A stretch of DNA of 64,000 nt from Nocardiopsis endophytica (GTDB lineage Bacteria > Actinomycetota > Actinomycetes > Streptosporangiales > Streptosporangiaceae): assembly GCF_027706725.1 (NCBI RefSeq), contig NZ_JAQFWQ010000023.1, positions 1-64,000 of the forward strand. The letters are read 5' to 3'. Shown here in pieces: positions 15,499-24,133 of this stretch. Numbering within the stretch: position 1 is the first letter of the stretch; each line of letters opens with the position of its first letter. The position numbers and the translations under genes are program-made. The notes beneath the pieces were generated by a model that saw only the letters and a program-made list of their open reading frames with translations, did not search any database and was not told the DNA's origin.

Positions 15499-16893
15499 AT
15501 GTCCCCCGTGAGTGAGCCGCTGCAGCCCTCGGACGAACAGGAACGGAGGGCCCTGGACGAAGAGGCCGCCTCCCCGCCCGACCTCAGGGGGGTGCGCGCC
15601 CTCCGCTACATCGGGCCCGGACTCCTGATCGCCATGGCCGGGATCGGCACGAGCCACCTGGTCACCGCCCCCGTCGCGGGCGCCAACTTCGAGTACGCGC
15701 TGCTGTGGGTGCTGCCGGTGGCGTTCCTGTTCAAGTGGCAGGGCTTCGAGCTGGCGGTGCGCTACACCGCCGCCACCGGCGAGTCGATCGTCTCCGCCTA
15801 CGCGCGGGTGCCCGGCCCCCGCAAATGGGCGGTGTGGGCCCTGGGCATCGCGACCCTGGTCATCGGCTGCACCGCCGTGGGGGCGATCGTCGCCGCCGCG
15901 GCCGCCGTGCTGTGGGCCTGGCTCGGCGCCGGGCCGCTGCTGCTGTACGGGATCGGCCTGTCGCTGCTGACCGTCGGCCTGCTGCTGTCCGGGCGCTACC
16001 GCGCCCTGGAGGCGGTCAACAAGGTGCTCGCCATCGTGCTGGTGGCCGGCACCGTGGTCGCCTTCGTGTTCGCCGGGGTGCGGGCCGACTCCCTGATGTA
16101 CATGGTGCTGCCGGTGATCCCCGCCGGGTCGGCGCTGGTGATCGCCGGGCTGATGGGGTGGATGCCCACCGACCTGACGGTCGGCGTGTGGGGCTCGCTG
16201 TGGATGAAGGACAAGCGCAAGGGCATGGTCCGGATCCGCGAGGTGCTGGGCGCCGAGGCGGTCGAGAACACCCCCGAGCGCTACCGCGCCTACGCCGACG
16301 GCTGGTTCCGCGCGGCCCTGTACGACTTCCGCATCGGGCACATCGTCTCCTGGATCATCGCCACGATGTACCTGCTCCTGGGCGCGGCGATCCTGTTCTC
16401 CCTCGAGGACAAGCCCCAGGGCGCCGCCACGGTGCTGGCGATCTCGGGCATCTTCACCGACACGGTCGGCCCGTGGATGTTCCCCGTGTTCCTGCTGGGC
16501 GCGTTCGCCGCCCTGTTCTCCACCGTGTTCATCATCTACGACGGCTTCCCCAGGGCCCTGGCCGCCTCCGCGACCACCGTCTTCCCGCCGCGCGCCGACC
16601 GCCCCTGGTGGACCGAGCGCAACGCCGGGCTGGGCATGATCGTCCTGATGCTGGTGAGCATGGTCGTCGCGCTGACCGTGCTGCCCGACCCGGCCTGGCT
16701 GGTCCCGGCCGCCGGCGCGGTGTCGTTCGCGATCAGCCCGGTGCTGTTCGCCATCAACCTGTACGTGGCGCTGAAGTTCATCCCCGAGCGGTACCGGCCC
16801 GGGCGCTTCGGGATCGTGTGGAGCTGGATCAGCGTCGTGGTGCTGACCCTGCTGACCCTCTGGGTGATCCCGCAGACGCTCGGCCTGTTCTAG
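15499..16893 (+). CDS. NRAMP-family divalent metal transporter, atypical binding motifs
   Basis: A 464-residue integral membrane protein with about 11 helices in the NRAMP arrangement. In canonical members helix 1 carries DPGN and helix 6 MPH-N. Here the helix 1 motif is GIGTSH (residues 48-53) and helix 6 reads W221-M-P-T-D225, so the metal site is changed; NRAMP-related magnesium carriers also lack the canonical residues. The ion is therefore uncertain. ATG 15499 follows GGAGAAAGG about 11 bases upstream. The soluble N-terminus is acidic. Upstream gap contains no other gene. Confidence 0.78.
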   Translation: MSPVSEPLQPSDEQERRALDEEAASPPDLRGVRALRYIGPGLLIAMAGIGTSHLVTAPVAGANFEYALLWVLPVAFLFKWQGFELAVRYTAATGESIVSAYARVPGPRKWAVWALGIATLVIGCTAVGAIVAAAAAVLWAWLGAGPLLLYGIGLSLLTVGLLLSGRYRALEAVNKVLAIVLVAGTVVAFVFAGVRADSLMYMVLPVIPAGSALVIAGLMGWMPTDLTVGVWGSLWMKDKRKGMVRIREVLGAEAVENTPERYRAYADGWFRAALYDFRIGHIVSWIIATMYLLLGAAILFSLEDKPQGAATVLAISGIFTDTVGPWMFPVFLLGAFAALFSTVFIIYDGFPRALAASATTVFPPRADRPWWTERNAGLGMIVLMLVSMVVALTVLPDPAWLVPAAGAVSFAISPVLFAINLYVALKFIPERYRPGRFGIVWSWISVVVLTLLTLWVIPQTLGLF

Positions 16894-17071
16894 CGCCACC
16901 GCCCGTCCACGCGGCCGTCTTCGCCCCGACACCGGAAAGGGGCGGAGACTTTCTCGCCTTCGGGAGGAACCCGGACCCCGGTGCCCGCGTCAGATGGGCA
17001 TCGGACCGGAGACAACAGGCGCCCCTTCCACCCCGCCTGTCATCCCCCTTCGCATGAGGAGTAGCCCAGAA

Positions 17072-17890
17072 ATGCACAAGAAGATCAGCGCGGCCCTCGC
17101 CGGCACGGGCATCGTTCTCGCGACCAGCGGCTGTGGCCTGCTGTTCGGCGGTGGCGGCGGCGGGGGCGCCGCGGGCGGCCCGCTGTCCGACCTCAACCCG
17201 GTGGACCTGGTCGCCGAAGCGGTCAACAACACCGAGGCGGTCGACAGCTACACCGCCACCATGGAGATGAGCGGGTCGATGTCCGGCGTCTCCCTCGACA
17301 TGACCTCCGACATCGAGTACACGGCCACCCCCGAGCCGACCGTCAAGATGGAGTCCACCACCCAGGGCACCACCTCGACCATCCTCATGCGCGGCAGCGA
17401 GATGGTCATGCAGTCGGACATGCCCGGCGCCCCTCCCGGCGGCCCCGAGTGGCTGCGCATGGACCTGGGCCAGATGGGCGAGCAGGGCGGCGGCGCGGGG
17501 GCCCAGGACCCGCTGGCCGAGGTCGAGAAGCTGCTCGCCGCCCAGGACGTCCAGGAGGAGGGCTCGGCCGACGTCAACGGCGTCGAGACCACCCGCTACT
17601 CCGGCACCTACAGCACCGAGGAGGCGCTGCAGGAGCTCGACCCCGAGGCCCAGGAGGCGGCCCGGCAGGTCTACGACCAGTCCGGCGTGAGCGAGGTGTC
17701 CTTCGAGGTGTTCGTCGACGGCGACGGCATGCCGCGGCGGGTCACCACCGACGCCGGCGGCACCGTCACCAGCAGCATCGACTTCACCAGCTTCAACGAG
17801 CCGGTGACCGTCGAGTGGCCCAGCGAGGACCAGATCGGCGACTTCGACTCGATGATGGACGACATGATGGGCGACGTCCCCTCGTACTGA
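17072..17890 (+). CDS. LppX/LprAFG-like lipoprotein
   Basis: A 272-residue secreted lipoprotein: a lysine start, hydrophobic core and lipobox ATSGC (Cys near residue 21), then a Gly-rich linker. The mature domain (NPVDLVAEAVNNTEAVDSYTATMEMSG and so on to the C-terminus) matches the LppX/LprAFG type of lipid-binding curved beta-sheet protein, anchored on the outer face of the membrane. GAGGAG ten bases before ATG 17072 supports the start. A second, diverged lipoprotein of the same type is at 43541. Confidence 0.78.
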   Translation: MHKKISAALAGTGIVLATSGCGLLFGGGGGGGAAGGPLSDLNPVDLVAEAVNNTEAVDSYTATMEMSGSMSGVSLDMTSDIEYTATPEPTVKMESTTQGTTSTILMRGSEMVMQSDMPGAPPGGPEWLRMDLGQMGEQGGGAGAQDPLAEVEKLLAAQDVQEEGSADVNGVETTRYSGTYSTEEALQELDPEAQEAARQVYDQSGVSEVSFEVFVDGDGMPRRVTTDAGGTVTSSIDFTSFNEPVTVEWPSEDQIGDFDSMMDDMMGDVPSY

Positions 17891-17939
17891 CCCCTCCGTA
17901 CATCCCCGGCGCCCTCGGGCCGCCGGACCGCGTCCTCCC

Positions 17940-17966
17940 GGGCGGTGCGCCACCGGCGCACCGCCC
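17940..17966 (+). terminator. Terminator after the lipoprotein gene
   Basis: A perfect 11-bp stem GGGCGGTGCGC with a 5-base loop, 50 bp after the stop at 17890. Confidence 0.8.
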
Positions 17967-18117
17967 TTCCGCGTCCGCGGGGCGCTCCCGGCGCCGCCCC
18001 ACCCGCCCCGTGCTCCCCAAAGGGCTCCGGAATGACGCCGATTCCGGATGAATCGGTTGTCCGGCGCTGTGGGGGCATGCTGGGGTGGAAGGGCGCAGGG
18101 CATGCGTACCGGAGGGG

Positions 18118-19245
18118 GTGAGGGCGACGGCGGAGGAGACGACGCGCCGGATCGGGCCCTACGGCATCGAGCGCTACCTGGGGAGGGACGGCTTCGCCGG
18201 ACGCCACCTCGGCCGCGACCGCTACGGTGTCCCGGCGGTGGTGGCGGTGCCGCGCGTGTCCGGAGGCGGAGGCCCGCGCGTGCGGCGGGAGCTGGCGCGC
18301 GACATCGAGGCGGCGCGCATCGCCACGCGCTACGGCCCGGCGCGGGTGCTCGACGCCGACCTCGACGCTGACGTCCCGTGGATCGCCACCGAGTACATCG
18401 AGGGCCCCACGCTCCTGGAGGCGGTGCGAAGACACGGCCCCCTCAGAGGGGAGGAGCTGCACAAGCTCGCACTGGGCACATCGGCGGCGCTCAGCGTCCT
18501 GCACTGGTTCGGCCTCGTGCACGGGGACCTGACGCCCTCCAACATCGTCCTGGCCTCGGACGCCCCGAAGGTGACCGGCGCCGGGTTCGCGCGGGCGTTC
18601 GCGGCGGCCCGGCCGGACCTGGCGGCGCGCGCGGCCACCCCCGCCTACACGGCCCCCGAGCACCCGGCCGGGGCCGAGCCCCGGCCGGAGGAGGACGTCT
18701 ACGCCTGGGCCGCGGTGATGCTCTTCGCCGCCACCGGCGAGGAGCCGCACGACCGCTCGAAGCTCCCCGAGGACCCGTCCGCCCCGCCGCCCGCGGGGGC
18801 GGTCCTGGAGAAGCTGCGCGAGCTGGTCCCCCGGTGCCTGTCCGGCGCCCCGGAGCGCCGCCTGTCCGCGGAGCGGCTCATGGTGTCGGTCGTGGCCGCC
18901 TGCAACCGGGGACGCGTCTGGCGGCCCGAGGCGCGCCGCTCCTCCGCGACCGTCCCCGGGCCGCGTACCGAGGCGCGCCGCCCCCTCACCCCGTTCCGGT
19001 TCGACGGCTGTGCGCACGGGTCGCCCTACGCGCTGGCCGGGGCCATGCACGCCGCCCCGAAGCGCGCGGCGGACCTCTTCGCCGACACTCAGGAGCGCGG
19101 CCGGCTGCTGTCGTGGCTCTCGGCGGAGGTGCAGGACACCTCGCTCGACCGGGGCGCCCTGGCGGCACGCTTCCACCGTCCGGCCGACGCCGCGGCGATG
19201 TTCGTCGCCCACTTCCGGCCGGACCTGGCGGCCGGGCTCTCCTGA
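18118..19245 (+). CDS. Ser/Thr protein-kinase-like protein, probable pseudokinase
   Basis: A 375-residue protein with a eukaryotic-type kinase fold at residues 12-275. The glycine loop is LGRDGFAG; the VAIK lysine is missing (AVPR, P45); the catalytic loop reads H135-G-D137-LTPSN142; the DFG motif is G154-A-G156. The loss of the ATP-anchoring Lys and the metal-binding Asp predicts little or no kinase activity. APE is kept (YTAPEH). The C-terminal about 100 residues, starting TPFRFDG, are unassigned. GTG 18118 is chosen because the domain starts just after it; GTG 18085 in frame is possible. Confidence 0.72.
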   Translation: MRATAEETTRRIGPYGIERYLGRDGFAGRHLGRDRYGVPAVVAVPRVSGGGGPRVRRELARDIEAARIATRYGPARVLDADLDADVPWIATEYIEGPTLLEAVRRHGPLRGEELHKLALGTSAALSVLHWFGLVHGDLTPSNIVLASDAPKVTGAGFARAFAAARPDLAARAATPAYTAPEHPAGAEPRPEEDVYAWAAVMLFAATGEEPHDRSKLPEDPSAPPPAGAVLEKLRELVPRCLSGAPERRLSAERLMVSVVAACNRGRVWRPEARRSSATVPGPRTEARRPLTPFRFDGCAHGSPYALAGAMHAAPKRAADLFADTQERGRLLSWLSAEVQDTSLDRGALAARFHRPADAAAMFVAHFRPDLAAGLS

Positions 19246-19307
19246 CGCCGCGGTGCTCCCGCCGGGGAGCGCGGTGCACCCGCCGATAGGAGCCGCCGCC
19301 GAACTAC

Positions 19308-20123
19308 CTACCAGTGCCCGGGGCGGTCCAGGGCGTCGGGGATGGCGGTCGAGGCGTCGCCCTTGGCGGCGTTCACCTGGGGCTGGGTCAGGAACAGGGC
19401 GCCGGACAGGTCGGCGCCCCGGAGGTCGGTGTCGCGCAGGTCGGCGCCGAGGAGGTCGGCGGTGCGCAGGTCCGCGCCGCGCAGGTCGGCGGCGATGAGG
19501 TAGGCGCCGCGCAGGCAGGCCGCGCGCAGGTCCGCCTTGCGGAGGCGGGCGCCCATGAGGTCGGCGCCCGCGCGGTCCTTTCCGGGGCCGGGGGCGCCCT
19601 TGCGGACGAGTTCGCTCGTGCGCCTGAGGAGGGGAGCGGCCTCACCGCGCAGCGCGTCGGTGTCGAGCGCCTTCAGCTCCTCAGGGGTGCCCAGGGACAG
19701 GCGCTCGGTCCTGTCGTAGGCCTCGCCCAGCTCCGCGTGCAGGGGTCCGGCCTCGGGGCGCTCCAGCGCCTCGGTGAGGTACCACAGCAGCTCGTGCAGG
19801 CGCCGCATCACACCGAACGAGGCGAACATGTCCTGGGCGGTGCCGGGAGCCGCGCGCCAGTCGGTCCCTGAGAAGGTCCGCTGTGACACCTTCTGCCCGG
19901 CGCCGAAGCATTCGAAGACCGTGCAGCCGGTGTACCCGCGCTCGCGCAGGTCGGCGTGGACCCCGCAGCGGAAGTCGCCGGCGAGGTTGCGGCAGGGGCT
20001 CGCCTCCGGCTTGTCGTAGGGGAACCCCGCCGAGGCCGAGAAGGGCAGGGCAACGCAGCAGAGGCCGAAGCAGTTCGCGCAGTCCGAGGCCAGCTCGGAG
20101 CGGCGCGCGTCGCGAGTGTGCAC
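19308..20123 (-). CDS. Pentapeptide-repeat protein with Cys-rich N-terminus
   Basis: A 271-residue protein. Residues 1-75 hold nine or so Cys ([27 protein letters not shown]), suggesting a metal or iron-sulfur site. The C-terminal part from about residue 188 is a right-handed quadrilateral helix made of A(D/C/Y)LxG pentapeptides, about a dozen repeats. This combination recurs in actinobacteria without assigned function. It starts at GTG 20123 with AGGAG 12 bases upstream. It lies convergent with the pseudokinase gene. Confidence 0.82.
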   Translation of the reverse strand: MHTRDARRSELASDCANCFGLCCVALPFSASAGFPYDKPEASPCRNLAGDFRCGVHADLRERGYTGCTVFECFGAGQKVSQRTFSGTDWRAAPGTAQDMFASFGVMRRLHELLWYLTEALERPEAGPLHAELGEAYDRTERLSLGTPEELKALDTDALRGEAAPLLRRTSELVRKGAPGPGKDRAGADLMGARLRKADLRAACLRGAYLIAADLRGADLRTADLLGADLRDTDLRGADLSGALFLTQPQVNAAKGDASTAIPDALDRPGHW

Positions 20124-20276
20124 CGGAAGGCGGTCTCCTGAACGGTGGGCGGCCCGACGCCGCGCTGTGACCGGCCCATTCTGCCAGTCGCCGGGACCGT
20201 CCGCTCCGTCGTCGGCCGGGGGCGGGGCGAGGCGGCCGGGGCGGGCCGGGAGTGGAGCGGGGCGGAGCGGGGCCCG

Positions 20277-20486
20277 TCAGTCGCGCTCGAACCGCACGAG
20301 TTCGCCGTTGCGCAGGAGCGCGACGAGCTGGGCGCCGGCGAGGCGGTCGCGGGGCAGGCCGGTGTCGGCGCTGATCCGGGAGACGGGCACGCGCTCGGTC
20401 TCCCCGGGCCCCATGTAGGGGGTCGACAGGTGCGCCTCTTCCCCGAAGAGGAGAAGGATGCGCACGGGCATGCGTTCGGTGTCCAC
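20277..20486 (-). CDS. Small conserved-looking protein, unknown function
   Basis: A 69-residue soluble protein. GTG 20486 has GGAGGGAG four bases upstream and gives a compact alpha/beta sequence (PVRILLLFGEE, then VPVSRISADTGLPRDRLAGA, ending LVALLRNGELVRFERD). The second half reads like a small winged-helix or helix-turn-helix, so a DNA-related role is possible but unproven. It lies alone upstream of the pentapeptide gene. Confidence 0.6.
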   Translation of the reverse strand: MDTERMPVRILLLFGEEAHLSTPYMGPGETERVPVSRISADTGLPRDRLAGAQLVALLRNGELVRFERD

Positions 20487-21017
20487 CGGGCTCCCTCCGG
20501 ATGAATCAGGACCTCGCACAGGCGCCGCAGACGGCCCACGGGGTCACTGTAATCCCCGGAACCGGAGGACGGAGCACGGATCGTCGGATCCGGCGTCGAA
20601 GGGGACGGGAACGACACGGGTGGGCCCGTGGAGACACGGAAAGGCCCGGGCGGGTGTGTGAACCCGCCCGGGCCTTCCGAGTGTGCAGGCCTGGTACGGC
20701 GGTCGCCTCACGGCGCGGGGCACAACGCGGCTCCGAAGACCGCCGGGGCACCCGTGGGCGCCCGACGCGGTATTCCGCGAAGGCTATGAATGGAGCCCGG
20801 GGGACACTTGCTACCGCACCGGCCTGCGCGGGGTACAACGGCCGCACCCCGGGAGTTGTTCCAGGGGCACCCGAACATTCCGGGAGACGCGGGTCACACC
20901 TGCCGCCCAGGGGGCGTGGCCCTGGCCGGGGGCGGCCATCTGGGCAGAACGGGAACCGGCCTGAGGGGGGTGAGGTCCTATCCGGGCGGATGCAGCGGAG
21001 TGAATGAAGGGAGGGAC
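20487..21017. other. Gene-poor stretch with a strong hairpin
   Basis: No supported gene. It contains the perfect hairpin at 20641-20676, which follows no gene on the plus strand, and a less structured stretch up to the GTG at 21018. An RNA transcribed on the minus strand and ending at the hairpin is conceivable; I saw no tRNA, SRP RNA or tmRNA signature. Confidence 0.4.
20641..20676. terminator. Orphan terminator-like hairpin
   Basis: A perfect 14-bp stem AAGGCCCGGGCGGG with its complement and an 8-base loop; on the plus strand the stem ends in CTT. No coding gene ends next to it. Confidence 0.7.
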
Positions 21018-21692
21018 GTGGACACGTTCACCTTCCTCGTGCTCGCGTCGCTCGCCCTGGCGGCGGTGACGATCCCGAACAAGGTGGCCGACTGGCACCG
21101 GGAGAAGGCCAGGGCGCTCAGGGAGTGGGCCGAGCGCAACGGGTGGAGGTATGAGGAGAAGCGGTCGGACCTCGTCGACTGCTTCACGGGCACCCCCTTC
21201 AGGAAGAGAGGGGGCAATGTCGGGCACGTACTGGCCGGCTCCCATCGCGGGTTCCAGGTGCTGCAGTACCAGTACAGCTCCACCGTCTTCACCGGCGGCA
21301 CGCCGACGACCAGGACCTTCCGCATCACGGTCGTGCCGACGCCCGTGACGATGCCCATTGTGGAAGCCGAGGACGGCCGGGTCTGGCGCGCGATCCGGCA
21401 CATCCTCGGGACCCACACCGTCGGTTTCGATGATGGGGAGTTCGACGCGATCTACGGGGTGGTCGCCTCCGACGAGGGCTTCGCGCGCGCGGTCCTCACG
21501 CCGGACATCCGCGCGTGGCTGGCAGGACTGCCCCCAGAGGGCCGCTTCCCGTTCCGCTTCACCGGTGACCACGTGATCTGCTGGAAGAGCGCGCTGATGG
21601 GATACGAACTCGACCTTCAGCCCGTCAACTTCCTCGCGGACCTCTGCGAGCAGCTGCCGTCCGAGGTCTGGGAGCGCCCCTGGCGCGACTGA
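21018..21692 (+). CDS. Membrane-anchored protein of unknown function, tandem copy 1
   Basis: A 224-residue protein with one N-terminal membrane helix (residues 4-21) and a soluble domain: HREKARALREWAERNGWRYEEK, then GTPF, a beta-rich core (VLQYQYSSTVFT) and FTGDHVICWKS. It matches the next gene (21841) along its whole length. The family is one of those in which an anchored domain begins LxxWAxxNGWxY; function unknown. The GTG at 21018 is chosen because both copies start GTG-GAC right after a GGAGGG site with unusually short spacing. Confidence 0.75.
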   Translation: MDTFTFLVLASLALAAVTIPNKVADWHREKARALREWAERNGWRYEEKRSDLVDCFTGTPFRKRGGNVGHVLAGSHRGFQVLQYQYSSTVFTGGTPTTRTFRITVVPTPVTMPIVEAEDGRVWRAIRHILGTHTVGFDDGEFDAIYGVVASDEGFARAVLTPDIRAWLAGLPPEGRFPFRFTGDHVICWKSALMGYELDLQPVNFLADLCEQLPSEVWERPWRD

Positions 21693-21840
21693 GGCGCCGG
21701 TCCGCCCTCCCATCGCCGTCGCCGCTGCGCCGCCCCCGCGCGCTGGAGGCCGGGACCGGCCATCCGAACCGACCAGGAACCCGCGGCGAGGCCGTGGAGT
21801 CCTATCGGGCGGCAATGGCGGACGAAACGCTGGAGGGGCC

Positions 21841-22521
21841 GTGGACGGGGCCGTCGGCATCGTGATCATGCTGGTCGGTGTGGTGGTGGTCATCGCCCTC
21901 ATCACGAGCGCCTCCGCGCGCGAGAAGAAGACCAAGGCGCTCACGGGGTGGGCCGAGCGCAACGGGTGGCGGTACCAGGTGGAGCGGCCGGAACTCGTCG
22001 GCCACTTCGAGGGGACCCCTTTCACAGGGAGGGGCAATGCCGAGCACGCGCTGACCGGCTCCCACCGCGGGCGCAAGGTGCTGCAGTACGAGTACTCCTA
22101 CACCACGTCGAGCTACAACGGGCAGACCACCACGACGCAGAGGCACGTCTACACGATCACGGCCGTGGAGACACCCGCCCCGACGCCCGTCCTGGAGGTG
22201 AAGGGCAGGCATTTCGGCCACGCGATCCTGGACCTCCTCGGCATCCACGACTTCCGTCTCGACGACGAGGCGTTCGACGGTACGTTCCGCGTGGCCACCG
22301 GAGACGACGACTTCGCGCGCGCGGTCCTCACGGAGGACGTGCGCTCATGGCTGGTCGGGCATTCCGGCGGGCGCAACCCGTTCCGGTTCACGGGCGACCA
22401 CGTGATCTGCTGGGAGAGCATCCCGATGGGGCAGGAACCCGACCTGCAGCCCGCCGACTTCCTCGCCGACCTCCTCGACCGGGTCCCCGGCGAGGCCTGG
22501 GACCGGTCCCGCCGCGCTTGA
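21841..22521 (+). CDS. Membrane-anchored protein of unknown function, tandem copy 2
   Basis: A 226-residue paralogue of the preceding gene: N-terminal helix (residues 5-23), KALTGWAERNGWRYQVE, EGTPFTGRGNAEH, LQYEYSYTT, DDEAFDGTF, and the shared end FRFTGDHVICWES-PMG-EPDLQP. A 149-bp gap separates the two; both probably face the cytoplasm or exterior with one helix. A perfect terminator follows directly. Confidence 0.75.
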   Translation: MDGAVGIVIMLVGVVVVIALITSASAREKKTKALTGWAERNGWRYQVERPELVGHFEGTPFTGRGNAEHALTGSHRGRKVLQYEYSYTTSSYNGQTTTTQRHVYTITAVETPAPTPVLEVKGRHFGHAILDLLGIHDFRLDDEAFDGTFRVATGDDDFARAVLTEDVRSWLVGHSGGRNPFRFTGDHVICWESIPMGQEPDLQPADFLADLLDRVPGEAWDRSRRA

Positions 22522-22560
22522 GGGCGGGGGCGCCGGAACGGCATCCCGGCGCCCCCGCCC
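22522..22560. terminator. Terminator after the tandem pair
   Basis: A perfect 15-bp stem GGGCGGGGGCGCCGG with a 9-base loop, starting at the stop of the 21841 gene and facing the convergent gene at 22599. Confidence 0.85.
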
Positions 22561-22598
22561 TGCCCCCGTCGTACGGACTCGGTCCCGCTCGGTCCCGC

Positions 22599-23951
22599 TC
22601 AGTCCCGCACGGACGCTTCCACGATGAGCGTGGTCTGCTCGGTGATGGAGTCGCGCATCTCCTCGAAGGACGGGTCGGTCACGGCGTCGCTGCCCTCGCC
22701 GAAGTGCAGGATCGGTGTGTGGATGTGGCCGGCCGGGATGTCGCGGCCGGTGGCGTCGCGCAGCAGGGTGTTGCGGTAGGCGATCTCGTTGGACAGGTAG
22801 CTGCCCCCGCCGCCCGCGCGCGCCTGCGAGCCCTCGGTCGGGCCGTCAGGGCGTGTGACCGGCTCCGTTCCACCGGCCGGGATCTCGGTGACCTCCGTGT
22901 TGTCCACGACGGGGAAGGGCGCGTCCGAGACGGCCTCGACGACCGCGGGACGGTCGATGGTCGAGTCCGACCACTGGGGCTGCGGCGTGACGGTGGGCGC
23001 GCCCTCGGGGATGGGGATCATGCCCTCGTCGCCCACGCGCTCGTTGTCGTCCGAGCCGCCCCGCCAGGCGCCGTTGTGCGCCTCCAGGTCGAAGCGGCCC
23101 TCGCGGCCCTGGCTGACGGTGAAGACCGCGTCGGCGGGGCGGTCGCCGGTGTAGTGGGGAGCCAGCGCCGACTCCACCATGCCGTCGGCGAAGTCGCGCC
23201 AGCGCACCGGGAACACGGCGGTCTGCACGACGGCGGGACCGGCCTCGGTCTCGATGACCGCGCCGTCCAGGGCCAGCGCGGCCGCGCCCGAGGGGTTGGA
23301 ACGGCGCATGTCGCCGTCGAGGCGGAAGGGGTCGAAGCCGGTGACGACGACGCGCTTCATGTTCGGGTCGCCCGGGAAGTCCATGTCGTCCTGCCCGCGC
23401 GAGACGCGCTCCAGGTCCTCGATGAGGCGGGCGCGGTCGGCGTCGGCCAGGTCGAAGGAGGGCTCCCAGCGGCGCAGGGCCGAGGCCATGCCCAGGCGGG
23501 CCCAGTAGAGCGGGCGGTCGTCGCCGGCGCTGAGGCGGTCCTCCGAGCCGTCCCGGCCCGCGCCCTTGGACGTGCCCTGTGACGCCTCCGCGTACGGGCC
23601 GGTGCCCTGGACGCGCGCGACGGCGGCGCTCCAGAGGCGGTCGCCGTGCCGCCGGACGGCGTTCTCCGCGGCCTTCAGGTTCGGTGCCGAGCACAGGGCG
23701 CGGGTGAAGTCGGCGGCCATGCCGTCGAAGCCGGAGCGGCGCAGGATCTCCTGCGGCACGTCGCCGGAGAGCCGCTCCTCCTCGACCGTGGCGCCGTCGG
23801 CGGCGAGGCAGTCGCCGGGGGCGCCGGGGCCGGCCTGGGGGCCGGAGTCGGCCTGGGCGGCCGTCGGCGCGGCGATGAGCGGGGCGGCGAGCAGGGCGGC
23901 GGTCGCGGTCCGCAGCCCCGCCGGGCGGAGGGAGGGGAAGGGGGTTCGCAC
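22599..23951 (-). CDS. Secreted pyroglutamyl-peptidase-like protein with Cys-to-Ser active site
   Basis: A 450-residue protein with a Sec signal peptide (Ala-rich core, PTAAQADSG). After about 160 residues of extra sequence comes a peptidase C15 (pyrrolidone-carboxylate peptidase) domain: VVVTGFDPFRLDG (about residue 200), SNPSG, SQGREGRFDLEAHN, then GGSYLSNEIAYRNT and AGHIHTPIL. In the family the nucleophile Cys sits where S387 lies here, 24 residues before the catalytic His (H411), and the spacing is kept. GTG 23951 is chosen for GGAG eight bases upstream; ATG 23966 or 23993 are alternatives without a ribosome site. Confidence 0.72.
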   Translation of the reverse strand: MRTPFPSLRPAGLRTATAALLAAPLIAAPTAAQADSGPQAGPGAPGDCLAADGATVEEERLSGDVPQEILRRSGFDGMAADFTRALCSAPNLKAAENAVRRHGDRLWSAAVARVQGTGPYAEASQGTSKGAGRDGSEDRLSAGDDRPLYWARLGMASALRRWEPSFDLADADRARLIEDLERVSRGQDDMDFPGDPNMKRVVVTGFDPFRLDGDMRRSNPSGAAALALDGAVIETEAGPAVVQTAVFPVRWRDFADGMVESALAPHYTGDRPADAVFTVSQGREGRFDLEAHNGAWRGGSDDNERVGDEGMIPIPEGAPTVTPQPQWSDSTIDRPAVVEAVSDAPFPVVDNTEVTEIPAGGTEPVTRPDGPTEGSQARAGGGGSYLSNEIAYRNTLLRDATGRDIPAGHIHTPILHFGEGSDAVTDPSFEEMRDSITEQTTLIVEASVRD

Positions 23952-24133
23952 GGGGGATCGCTCCATACAAGTGATTTGTTCAACAATCCTCATGGAAACT
24001 AACACCCGTGTACGGGATCCGGCCAGACGTCCGGAACGGGAATCTTCGGGCAGGGGTGGCACCTGGTGCGCCCGGTGTCCGGGATGCGATCATGCGGCGC
24101 GGAACCCGTGCGACCGAGCGGAGGGGGAGACCC

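Noticed and set aside
20677-20790. Structured-looking sequence beside the orphan hairpin, considered as tRNA, SRP RNA or 6C-type RNA
   Set aside because: None of the conserved loops or arms of these RNAs is present; left as unexplained intergenic sequence.
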